Assembly (NCBI GenBank): GCA_035762665.1
Contig: DASTNZ010000057.1
Coordinates: 19,389-83,388, forward strand
Length of the DNA: 64,000 bases
Direction: 5' to 3'
Source: JASLBX01 sp035762665
GTDB taxonomy: Bacteria > Actinomycetota > Actinomycetes > Jiangellales > Jiangellaceae
Part shown: positions 50,678 through 57,849 of the stretch, one piece after another
How positions within the stretch are numbered: the first letter of the stretch is position 1
Layout of the letters: each line of letters begins with the position of its first letter
Position numbers and translations under genes: made by a program
The notes under the pieces: generated by a model
What the model was told of the DNA's origin: nothing
Database searches by the model: none
Seen by the model: only the letters and a program-made list of their open reading frames with translations

Positions 50678-51394
50678 ATGCGACAGGTCATCGTGACCGG
50701 CGGTGGCACCGGGATCGGGCGCGCGGTTGCAGCGGCGTTCCGCGACGCCGGCGATGCCGTGACCATCACCGGCCGGCGGGCCGACGTGCTCGAACGCACG
50801 GCCAAAGAACTCGACGTCGTCGCCGTTTCGTTCGACGCCGCTGAGCCGGACGCTGTGCTGGCCGCGCTCGATGACCTGCCCCCGCACGTCGACGTGCTGG
50901 TGAACAACGCTGGCGGCAACACCGATCTCGACCGTTCCGAGCCGGACGACCTGGCGGCACTGGCCGCGAACTGGCGGGCCAACTTCTCGGTCAACGTGCT
51001 GTCCGCAGTTCTCGTGACGGCCGCGTTGACCCCTCGCATCGTGGACCACGGAAGGATCGTCACCATCGGTTCGATCGCCGCTCGCCTCGGTGCCGGCGCC
51101 TATGGTGCGGCCAAGGCGGCGATCGAGGCCTGGACGATCACAGTGGCCACGGAGTTCGGTCCGCGGGGCATCACCGCAAACGTCGTCGCCCCTGGCCTGG
51201 TGCTCGATACCGAGTTCTTCCGGGGCCGGCTGGACGAATCCGGGATCAAACAACGCATTGCCGCGACTCGCAACAAACGGGCGGGTCGGGTGGAGGACGT
51301 CGCCGCGACGGTGCGTTTCCTCGCCTCACCCAAGGCCGGGCACATCACCGGCCAGGTCATCCACGTCAACGGCGGCGCCTACCTCGGCCGCTGA
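50678..51394 (+). CDS. Short-chain dehydrogenase/reductase
   Basis: A 238-residue NAD(P)-dependent oxidoreductase. Cofactor motif TGGGTGIG near the N-terminus, NNAGG, the catalytic Ser and YxxxK in IGSIAARLGAGAYGAAKAA, and the PG loop NVVAPGLVLDTEF. It ends like FabG-type enzymes (HITGQVIHVNGGAYLG). ATG 50678 follows AAAGGAG. The long frame that includes it extends about 1.3 kb upstream antisense to the MarR and GDPD genes and is not real. Substrate unknown. Confidence 0.9.
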   Translation: MRQVIVTGGGTGIGRAVAAAFRDAGDAVTITGRRADVLERTAKELDVVAVSFDAAEPDAVLAALDDLPPHVDVLVNNAGGNTDLDRSEPDDLAALAANWRANFSVNVLSAVLVTAALTPRIVDHGRIVTIGSIAARLGAGAYGAAKAAIEAWTITVATEFGPRGITANVVAPGLVLDTEFFRGRLDESGIKQRIAATRNKRAGRVEDVAATVRFLASPKAGHITGQVIHVNGGAYLGR

Positions 51395-51483
51395 CGCGCC
51401 CGTTAGGCAAACAAATCAGTTGCTCATCCCACCGGCATGTTGCTGAACTGGTGTACGACACTCGAGCGATCAAGGAGTTCATC

Positions 51484-51591
51484 ATGTGTGCCGCGTTCAT
51501 GTCCGAACCGAAGGAGGCCACCTATCAGATGGATATGACGCATCGTGCGAACGCTGAACTTAGGAATCTTGGCGCATGTAGACGCCGGTAA
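51484..51591 (+). CDS. Possible leader peptide of the ribosomal protection gene
   Basis: ATG 51484 is preceded by AAGGAG at 6-nt spacing and opens a 35-codon frame (MCAAFMSEPKEATYQMDMTH...) that ends at TAA 51589-51591, about 45 nt inside the OtrA-like gene in another frame. A second Shine-Dalgarno AAGGAGG (51511-51517) lies within it, 27 nt before GTG 51545. Ribosomal protection genes such as tet(M) are controlled by translated leaders. There is no homology to a known leader. Confidence 0.35.
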   Translation: MCAAFMSEPKEATYQMDMTHRANAELRNLGACRRR

Positions 51592-53512
51592 AACAAGCCT
51601 GACCGAGCGGCTGCTCTTTGCCGCCGGTGTTATCGACACCATGGGACGGGTCGACGACGGCAACACCCAGACGGACACCTTGGCACTGGAACGGCAACGA
51701 GGCATCACGATCAAGTCGGCCGTTGTGTCGTTCGTGACCGACGATGTGGTCGTCAACCTGATCGACACACCAGGCCATCCCGACTTCATCGCCGAGGTCG
51801 AGCGGGTGCTCGGCGTGCTGGACGGCGCTGTCCTCGTCATCTCGGCGGTCGAAGGCGTGCAGGCCCAGACGCGGGTGCTGATGCGGACGTTACAGCGGCT
51901 CGGCATCCCCTGCCTTATCTTCGTGAACAAGATCGACCGGAGTGGCGCCGACATCGACCGCACCCTGCAGGGCATTACCGAGAAGCTGACGGCAGCGATG
52001 GTGCCAATGGGTTCGGTCGACCGACCCGGCACCCGGCGGGCGAGCTACGTACCACATACCGCCACGAACGAGGCGTTCACCGCCGACCTGCATACAGTTC
52101 TCGCGGAGCGCGACGAGGCCCTACTGGCCGCCTACGTCAACGAGGACCACGTGCTATTCGACCGGTTGTATCGAGAGCTCGCCCGCCAGACCGAGCGAGG
52201 GTGGGTGTACCCGGTGCTTTTCGGGTCGGCACTGACCGGGTCGGGTGTCAGTTCACTGATCACGGGCCTCCGGGAGCTGCTACCAGCCCGGTCTGGTGAC
52301 GGCAACGGTGTGCCGTCGGGTGCCATCTTCAAGATCGAACGCGGCCCGGTGGATGAGAAGGTGGCGTTCGTCAGGATGTTCTCCGGAGCCGTTCGAACGC
52401 GAGACCGACTGCGGGTAGGGCAACGGGACGATCAACGAGTAACGGCGATCGAGGCCTTCGAGCATGGCTCGGCCGTGCCGCAGTCCGCGCTGACTGCAGG
52501 GCAGATCGGGAAGTTGTGGGGGCTCCGCGACGCCAGGATCGGCGATGCGATCGGCGAGCCGCCGCAATCCGAAGCGGCGTCGTTCGCCCCGCCGACCCTG
52601 GAGACAGCCGTCGTTCCTTGCGAGCCGAGCGCCAGAACTGCTCTCTTCAACGCCTTGACCCAGCTTGCCGAGCAGGATCCACTGATCGGTTTCCGCCACG
52701 ATGAGGCCCGGCAGGAGATGTACGTCTCTCTCTACGGCGAGGTGCAAAAGGAGGTCATCCAGGCGACCTTGGCCGCCGGCTACGGGATCGACGTCGAATT
52801 CCACGAATCGACGACGATCTGCATCGAGCGGCCCGTCGGCAGCGGCGCTCATGCGGAGTTCATGGGTCGGGACGGCAACCCCTTCCGCGCCACGGTCGGC
52901 CTGCGCATTGAGCCCGCGCTAATCGGGTCAGGAGTATCGTTCGAGCTTGAAATCGAACTTGGCTCCCTGCCGCTGTCCTTCGTGCGGGCGGTCGAAGAGG
53001 CGGTGCGCCAGGCGCTCCACCAAGGACTCCACGGGTGGGATGTCACTGACTGCAGAGTGGTCCTGACGCACTCGGGTTACGTACCGCCGCCTCCCTACGG
53101 GTGGAGCAGGTACTCCAGCTCCGCGGGGGACTTTCGCGGGCTGACCCCGTTGGTGCTCATGAGCGCCTTACGGCAGGCCGGGACGAAGGTGTACGAACCT
53201 TTGCATCGATACCGGCTCGAGGTGCCAGCAGACACGCTCGGATCGGTGGTGCCAGTGCTGGCGAGGCTTCGGGGGGCACCCGGGTCGACCGCTGTGACCG
53301 GCGCGGCGGCATATCTGGACGGGCGGGTCCCGGCCGCCGGAATCCACGAGCTGCATCGGCAGCTGCCCGGGCTCACCCGCGGCGAGGGTGTGCTGGAGAC
53401 CTCATTCGATAGCTACGCGCTGATCAGCGGCCCGGTGCCGAGCCGATCCCGCAGAGACATGAACCCGCTGGATCGCCAGGAGTACTTACTGCGGATCGCG
53501 CGGCGGATGTAG
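51545..53512 (+). CDS. OtrA/Tet(M)-type ribosomal protection protein
   Basis: A 655-residue EF-G-like GTPase. G1 AHVDAGKT (10-17), G2/switch ERQRGITIKSA, G3 DTPGH and G4 NKID are intact; domains II-V follow, with domain IV segments VQKEVIQATLAAGYGIDV and GLHGWDVTDCRVVLTHSGY. N-terminus LNLGILAHVDAGKTSLTERLL and the whole layout resemble Streptomyces OtrA, which releases tetracyclines from the ribosome. It may be a self-protection or general translation-rescue factor, since no tetracycline pathway is here. GTG 51545 is the first start after an in-frame stop. Confidence 0.9.
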   Translation: MRTLNLGILAHVDAGKTSLTERLLFAAGVIDTMGRVDDGNTQTDTLALERQRGITIKSAVVSFVTDDVVVNLIDTPGHPDFIAEVERVLGVLDGAVLVISAVEGVQAQTRVLMRTLQRLGIPCLIFVNKIDRSGADIDRTLQGITEKLTAAMVPMGSVDRPGTRRASYVPHTATNEAFTADLHTVLAERDEALLAAYVNEDHVLFDRLYRELARQTERGWVYPVLFGSALTGSGVSSLITGLRELLPARSGDGNGVPSGAIFKIERGPVDEKVAFVRMFSGAVRTRDRLRVGQRDDQRVTAIEAFEHGSAVPQSALTAGQIGKLWGLRDARIGDAIGEPPQSEAASFAPPTLETAVVPCEPSARTALFNALTQLAEQDPLIGFRHDEARQEMYVSLYGEVQKEVIQATLAAGYGIDVEFHESTTICIERPVGSGAHAEFMGRDGNPFRATVGLRIEPALIGSGVSFELEIELGSLPLSFVRAVEEAVRQALHQGLHGWDVTDCRVVLTHSGYVPPPPYGWSRYSSSAGDFRGLTPLVLMSALRQAGTKVYEPLHRYRLEVPADTLGSVVPVLARLRGAPGSTAVTGAAAYLDGRVPAAGIHELHRQLPGLTRGEGVLETSFDSYALISGPVPSRSRRDMNPLDRQEYLLRIARRM

Positions 53513-53625
53513 CTCCAGATTGTGATCACGGTCGTAGAGATCCGCGTTGAACACCCGACCTCGATCGGGCCGTCGTATCCGGCCGCCTCCACGCACTCGG
53601 GGGACGGCGGGCTCGACGCGGGGGA
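53513..53625 (-). pseudogene. Relic of a sugar-phosphate isomerase/epimerase (TIM barrel) C-terminus
   Basis: On the minus strand the translation reads ECVEAAGYDGPIEV and then, after a one-base loss, VFNADLYDRD. The intact family (xylose-isomerase-like TIM barrels) typically has AAGYxGPIEVEVFNxxLW here. No upstream part of the gene is recognisable, so this is a decayed 3' fragment in the 225-bp gap before the next gene. Confidence 0.5.
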
Positions 53626-53737
53626 GAGGTGCAGGTCGCGGAGGAGGGTCCTGCAGCGTGACTGCTGGCACTTCTCACCGCGGTGTGTCTGGGATCTGCG
53701 TGCTCATTCTGGCGCACCCGATAACCTGGTGGCCCAG

Positions 53738-54463
53738 ATGCTTGACCTCACATTCCTGATCATTGCTGGGGGAGCAGTTCTAGTCGGCGCTGCCGTTCAG
53801 AGCAGTGTCGGTCTGGGCTTGGGCCTAGTGGCCGCTCCCGTCGTCAGCATTCTCGACCCCACCCTGATGCCCGGCGCGGTACTGATCGCAACCGCTGTGC
53901 TGCCGGTATTGACGCTCGGCGCGGAGTGGCGGCACATCGACCTGCGCGGGATGTCGTGGGCACTGACCGGTCGCCTCGTCGGGACCGCCGCCGGCGTATG
54001 GGTGGTTGCCTCCCTCGCACCGCGCTCGCTCGTCTTGCTGGTCGGGGCCATGGTGCTGGCGGCCGTGGCGTTGACGGTGACGGCGGTACGGGTCCGTCCC
54101 ACGCCAGGGACACTGAGCTTCGCCGGGATGGTATCGGGCGTATCGGGGACGGCCACCTCCATCGGTGGCCCGCCGATCGCGCTCGTATACCAGCACGATT
54201 CTGGGCCCCGGGTCCGCTCGACGCTGGGCGCGTACTTCCTGGTGGGCGTGGTGGTCTCACTGGCAGCTCTCGCGTTCGGTGGCCAGCTGGACTCCCGTGA
54301 CGTGTACGCCGGGGCGGCGCTGCTGCCGTTCGTGCTCGCGGGCTTCCTGCTGGCGCACCCGCTGCGCCGGATCGTCGACGGCCATGTGTTGCGAATGGCG
54401 GTCCTCACGGTGGGAACGGTGTCTGGAGTGGTGTTGATCGTGCAGTCGCTGCTGACCGCCTAG
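53738..54463 (+). CDS. TauE/SafE (TSUP) family membrane transporter
   Basis: A 241-residue protein with about eight hydrophobic helices. The two TSUP repeats are seen in GAAVQSSVGLGLGLVAAPVVSILDP and GMVSGVSGTATSIGGPPIALVYQ. TSUP proteins export or import sulfite, sulfonates and related anions. ATG 53738 is chosen; a TAACCT -10-like hexamer ends 10 nt upstream. The 72-codon upstream frame overlaps the isomerase relic and has no features. Ten bases after its stop lies the GNAT gene. Confidence 0.85.
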   Translation: MLDLTFLIIAGGAVLVGAAVQSSVGLGLGLVAAPVVSILDPTLMPGAVLIATAVLPVLTLGAEWRHIDLRGMSWALTGRLVGTAAGVWVVASLAPRSLVLLVGAMVLAAVALTVTAVRVRPTPGTLSFAGMVSGVSGTATSIGGPPIALVYQHDSGPRVRSTLGAYFLVGVVVSLAALAFGGQLDSRDVYAGAALLPFVLAGFLLAHPLRRIVDGHVLRMAVLTVGTVSGVVLIVQSLLTA

Positions 54464-54466
54464 GCT
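54461..54466 (+). promoter_or_regulatory. -10 element (TAGGCT) of the GNAT gene
   Basis: TAGGCT overlaps the stop codon of the transporter gene and lies 6 nt before GTG 54473; leaderless pattern. Confidence 0.55.
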
Positions 54467-54472
54467 GGCCGA

Positions 54473-55018
54473 GTGGACCTGCGCACCGAGCTGACGGCTG
54501 GCGAACTTCGCCTGCGCACGCTGACTTCGGGCGATGCAGCGTTGATCGTCGAGGCGACCCGCGCGGAGCTGGGTCCAGCCTCCTGGGGCCCACGGCCAGT
54601 CGGGCCTTACACCATGGACGATGCGCTGGCTGCCCTCCGTGCATGGGATGCGGAAACGTCCGGGCAGGCTTCGTACGGAATTCTCGTTGGAAGCCGGCTG
54701 GTGGGTGCCCTCGGTCTGATGCCCGACGGCCCGTCCAGCGCGGAGTTGGCCTACTGGGTGCGGCCTGAGGATCGGGGACGCGGAATTGCGTGGCGGAGTG
54801 TCGTGGCGCTGACAGACTGGGCGCACCGCGGCGTCGCGCTGGACAGGATCTGGCTCGAGATCGACCCGGAGAACTCGGCTTCGATCCGGGTGGCGCAGCG
54901 GGCAGGATTCGAGCTGGAGGGCCGCCTGGCCCGGCACTGCCGCAGCTGGGCACACGACGATCCGGCGTTGGACTCGTGGCACGACTGCGACATCTGGGTT
55001 CATCAAGTCGCAGCGTGA
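54473..55018 (+). CDS. GNAT-family N-acetyltransferase
   Basis: A 181-residue acetyltransferase of the RimJ/RimL-like group. It starts TAGELRLRTLTSGDAALI, has the acetyl-CoA pyrophosphate-binding region LAYWVRPEDRGRGIAWRSV and the typical IDPENSASIRVAQRAGFELEGRLARH block. The substrate may be an N-terminal amine or an antibiotic. GTG 54473 follows TAGGCT by 6 nt. Confidence 0.9.
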   Translation: MDLRTELTAGELRLRTLTSGDAALIVEATRAELGPASWGPRPVGPYTMDDALAALRAWDAETSGQASYGILVGSRLVGALGLMPDGPSSAELAYWVRPEDRGRGIAWRSVVALTDWAHRGVALDRIWLEIDPENSASIRVAQRAGFELEGRLARHCRSWAHDDPALDSWHDCDIWVHQVAA

Positions 55019-55036
55019 CTGTCGGGGGTGGCGGGC

Positions 55037-55042
55037 TACCAT
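55037..55042 (+). promoter_or_regulatory. -10 element (TACCAT) of the YjbR-like gene
   Basis: TACCAT lies 8 nt before ATG 55051. Confidence 0.4.
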
Positions 55043-55050
55043 GCCGTGCC

Positions 55051-55441
55051 ATGGCACATTGGGACGATGTGCGCCGGTTCGCCCTCGCCCTCCCTGAGAC
55101 GGACGAGCACTCGAGCTATGGTGACACGCTCGCGTGGCGGGTGAGGCAGAAGGCCTTCGTGTGGGAGCGCCCGCTGCGGCGGTCCGACGTCGAGGCGTTG
55201 GGCGACATTGCGCCGGACGGCCCCGTCCTGGGCGCCAGGGTCGCCGACCTGGAAGCCAAAGACGAGCTGCTCGCCGAGTCGCCTGAGGTGTATTTCACGA
55301 CGCCGCACTTCGACGGCTATGCCGCCGTGCTGGTCCGCGGACCGGATCGGTGTTCATGAGCTGGACGAGCTGGTCACCGATGCGTGGTTGGTGTGCGCCC
55401 CAAAGCGGCTGGCCAAGGAATTCCTCGACGGCCAGGCGTAG
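55051..55441 (+). pseudogene. MmcQ/YjbR-family protein, frameshifted
   Basis: The first frame gives AHWDDVRRFALALPETDEHSSYGDTLAWRVRQKAFVWERPL through TTPHFDGYAAVLVRG, a clear YjbR-type sequence, then stops at 55359. The expected ending continues in the +1 frame: DRIGVHELDELVTDAW followed by CAPKRLAKEF, stop at 55441. One extra base (or two missing) at about 55339-55343 joins the two parts. It is either a recent pseudogene or a sequencing error. YjbR proteins have a CyaY-like fold and no firm function. Confidence 0.8.
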
Positions 55442-55489
55442 CGGGCCTGCATATCGACACCATCCCTATCTGATGTCAGTGGCGTGACC

Positions 55490-55495
55490 TAGCCT
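55490..55495 (+). promoter_or_regulatory. -10 element (TAGCCT) of the hydrolase-RraA unit
   Basis: TAGCCT lies 6 nt before ATG 55502; leaderless pattern. Confidence 0.55.
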
Positions 55496-55501
55496 CGGCG
55501 A

Positions 55502-56206
55502 ATGGACATCATCTTGATTCCCGGCCTCTGGCTTGATGGCTCGTCGTGGGACCGAGTCGTGCCCGAGCTTGAAGCGGCGGGGCACCGTACGCATGCACTC
55601 ACCCTGCCCGGCATGGAGTCCAAGGACGCCGACCGCTCCACGATCTCACTGCGCGACCACGTGACCGCCGTCGTGGAAGTGATCGATTCGCTCGACCCTG
55701 AGAAGGTAGTGCTTGTCGCTCACTCTGCCGGCTGCGCGACCGCCCACGCCGCAGTCGATGCCCGGCCGCAGCGGATCGCCCGGGCCGTCTACATCGGCGG
55801 TTTCCCGACTACCGATGGCGGCACGATCGCCGCCGGGTACCCGGCCAAAGGCTCTGACGTGCCTTTTCCCAGCTGGTCAGAGTTCGAGGACGAAGAGCTC
55901 GTCGACCTCGACGACGAGGCGCGCAAGAAGTTCCACGAGCACGCCATCCCGTCGCCGGCGGGTGTTGCCCGCGATCGGCAGCAACTGTCCGATGAGCGCC
56001 GGTACAACGTGCCCGTCACCGCGATAGCGACCGAATACACGACCGCAATGCTGCGGTCGTGGATCGAGCAGGATATGGCCCCGGTGCGTGAGTTCTCTAA
56101 GATCCTCGATGTCGAGTACGTCGATCTGCCGACCGGCCACTGGCCACAGTTCACGCGCCCGAAGGAACTGGCGCAGGCCATCCTGGCCATCGTTGAGCGG
56201 GTCTGA
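55502..56206 (+). CDS. Alpha/beta hydrolase (plant-esterase-like)
   Basis: A 234-residue compact hydrolase. Oxyanion region IPGLWLDGSSWDRV, nucleophile VAHSAGCATAHAA and catalytic His in PTGHWPQFTRP near the C-terminus. It resembles EstC/salicylate-esterase-like hydrolases; the substrate is unknown. It heads a tight three-gene unit with the RraA-like and 116-aa genes (gaps of 8 and 2 nt). Confidence 0.88.
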   Translation: MDIILIPGLWLDGSSWDRVVPELEAAGHRTHALTLPGMESKDADRSTISLRDHVTAVVEVIDSLDPEKVVLVAHSAGCATAHAAVDARPQRIARAVYIGGFPTTDGGTIAAGYPAKGSDVPFPSWSEFEDEELVDLDDEARKKFHEHAIPSPAGVARDRQQLSDERRYNVPVTAIATEYTTAMLRSWIEQDMAPVREFSKILDVEYVDLPTGHWPQFTRPKELAQAILAIVERV

Positions 56207-56214
56207 GGGACGTC

Positions 56215-56907
56215 ATGCTGAGGGCCTTTTCTGATCTGTCCACACCGCTGGTGGCCGATGCCTGCGTCCGGAATGACGTGCCCCTCCGCGCCGCGCCACC
56301 CGGCATCAGCGCAGTCATCCGCGGGCATCGAGTCGCGGGCCGGGTGTTGCCGGTGCGTCATTACGGGAGCGTGGACGTGTTCCTGGAGGCTTTCGGGCAA
56401 GCGGAACAGGGCGACGTGCTGGTCATCGACAATGGTGGTCGGTTCGACGAGGCCTGTGTCGGTGACCTGGCTGTGCTGGAGGCCAAAGCGGCCGGAGTAG
56501 CGGGCCTGGCGGTGTGGGGGCTGCATCGAGACACACCGGAGCTGGTGGAGATAGGCCTGCCGGTGTTCAGTTACGGCAGCTATCCACCCGGTCCGGTTCG
56601 GCTGGACGAGCGGGAACCCGAGGCCCTGGTCACCGCCCGGTTCGGGCCGCACCTTGTCAGCGCCGATGATGTCGTATTCGGCGACGACGATGGTGTGCTG
56701 TTCGTGGCCGCCGAGCGAGTGGAGGAGGTGCTGGCGACGGCGACCCAGATTTGGCTGACTGAACGCGAACAGGCGCGCCGGATCCGTGCTGGGAAGCCGC
56801 TGCGCCAGCAGACTGCTTTCAGGGACTATCTGGAGCGGAGGGCGGCGGATCCGTCGTACACCTTCCGGCGACATCTGCGGCGAATCGGCGGGGCCATTGA
56901 GGAGTAG
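56215..56907 (+). CDS. RraA-family protein (HMG/CHA-aldolase-like fold)
   Basis: A 230-residue RraA-like protein. STPLVADACVR, the GDVLVIDNGGRFDEACVGDLAVLEAKAAGVAG core and the Arg-Asp in VWGLHRDT correspond to the conserved metal/oxyacid-binding site of the 4-hydroxy-4-methyl-2-oxoglutarate aldolase group. A ~50-residue Arg-rich C-terminal extension (QQTAFRDYLERRAADPSYTF) is unusual for plain RraA. The family includes both RNase E regulators and aldolases; here the aldolase fold is the safer statement. Confidence 0.85.
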   Translation: MLRAFSDLSTPLVADACVRNDVPLRAAPPGISAVIRGHRVAGRVLPVRHYGSVDVFLEAFGQAEQGDVLVIDNGGRFDEACVGDLAVLEAKAAGVAGLAVWGLHRDTPELVEIGLPVFSYGSYPPGPVRLDEREPEALVTARFGPHLVSADDVVFGDDDGVLFVAAERVEEVLATATQIWLTEREQARRIRAGKPLRQQTAFRDYLERRAADPSYTFRRHLRRIGGAIEE

Positions 56908-56909
56908 AC

Positions 56910-57260
56910 ATGCAGGAAGCCAGCTTGGCGTCGAAAGTATTCGCGATCGGAGACCACATCCGTTATGTCGCGATGGCCAATGGCCAAGAGCTTGCGATGC
57001 AGGCACGCCCAGGTCTGGCGGATGCTTCGTCGAGCGAGACCGACCGGTTCGAGGAGCTCCTGGTGAATCCTGCGCTGCTCCTGCTGGCCCGCCAGCGCGG
57101 TGATATCGACTGTGGCGGGTTGAACTATGTGATCGTCAGGTACGGATACTTCTTCCAGGTGGTCGTGCCGAACTCGGCCGGAGGACATGTCTCAGTCGCA
57201 GTGGAACCTGATCACGACCCGGTCGCTGTTGCGGAAAAGGTGCAGGCACTCGTTGCCTGA
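56910..57260 (+). CDS. Hypothetical protein, 116 aa
   Basis: ATG 56910 starts 2 nt after the RraA stop. The product is a soluble mixed alpha/beta protein: FAIGDHIRYVAMANGQELAMQAR, FEELLVNPALLLLARQRGDIDCGG, LNYVIVRYGYFFQVVVP and VSVAVEPDHDPVAVAEKVQALVA. The helix-strand-strand pattern is compatible with a roadblock or heme-degrading-like fold but I recognise no family. The gene ends 3 bp before the end of the convergent MarR gene. Confidence 0.6.
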   Translation: MQEASLASKVFAIGDHIRYVAMANGQELAMQARPGLADASSSETDRFEELLVNPALLLLARQRGDIDCGGLNYVIVRYGYFFQVVVPNSAGGHVSVAVEPDHDPVAVAEKVQALVA

Positions 57261-57263
57261 CCA

Positions 57264-57734
57264 TCACGGGATCGCTCGGCGACGGTCTGGGACCGGGGCT
57301 CGCTCGAGGGTCGCAGCGAGGGTGTCAAGGATTTCAGCCGCCGTCTTCACCCGCGATGAGGACCAGTCAGCGAACAGCGGTTCGAGCCGAGCATTGAGGA
57401 TCTCGATGAACTGCTGCGCATGCCGCTGTCCCTCAGAGGTGAGTTCAACCACGGTGACTCGCTTGTCCGCATTGCTGCCGCGGTGCCGGGCGACGAGTCC
57501 TCGGTCGGCCGCTCGCTCGACGAGCCGGCTCACGTTCGAGCGGTCGCAGTGCAGCACGTGGGCAAGGTCGCTGACGGCGGCCGGCTCCATCGCCGCGCAC
57601 AGCAGCTGGGCCTGTTGAGAGGTCAACCCTAACTCGCGGCTGGCCTGCGTGTAGGCCTCGTCGACCGCATTCATCAGCCGCACCAGCCCCTGCGCGATTC
57701 CTTGTGCGCCCCTATGTTCACCGCGCCCACTCAT
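57264..57734 (-). CDS. MarR-family transcriptional regulator
   Basis: A 156-residue MarR protein with the winged helix AAVSDLAHVLHCDRSNVSRLVERAADRGLVARHRGSNADKRVTVVELT. It is divergent from an MFS drug-efflux gene, separated by 115 bp that contain a perfect 26-bp palindrome over the efflux promoter. It most likely represses the efflux gene and itself until a drug or phenolic ligand binds. Confidence 0.93.
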   Translation of the reverse strand: MSGRGEHRGAQGIAQGLVRLMNAVDEAYTQASRELGLTSQQAQLLCAAMEPAAVSDLAHVLHCDRSNVSRLVERAADRGLVARHRGSNADKRVTVVELTSEGQRHAQQFIEILNARLEPLFADWSSSRVKTAAEILDTLAATLERAPVPDRRRAIP

Positions 57735-57778
57735 GGCCGAAGCGTAGCGCAGCCCGTGATGTTGTCACGCATATTTGC

Positions 57779-57808
57779 TTGACACTATCACGCATATGCG
57801 TGATAGTG
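57779..57808. promoter_or_regulatory. Efflux promoter covered by a 26-bp MarR operator
   Basis: A -35 TTGACA (57779-57784) runs into the palindrome CACTATCACGCAT | ATGCGTGATAGTG (57783-57808), perfect over 26 bp, whose right half contains the -10-like GATAGT at 17-nt spacing. A partial third half-site TGTCACGCATAT lies upstream at about 57763-57774. Binding would block RNA polymerase directly. Confidence 0.75.
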
Positions 57809-57849
57809 ACATGCATGACTATGTCACGTACTTCTGGGGAGAGTAGCTG

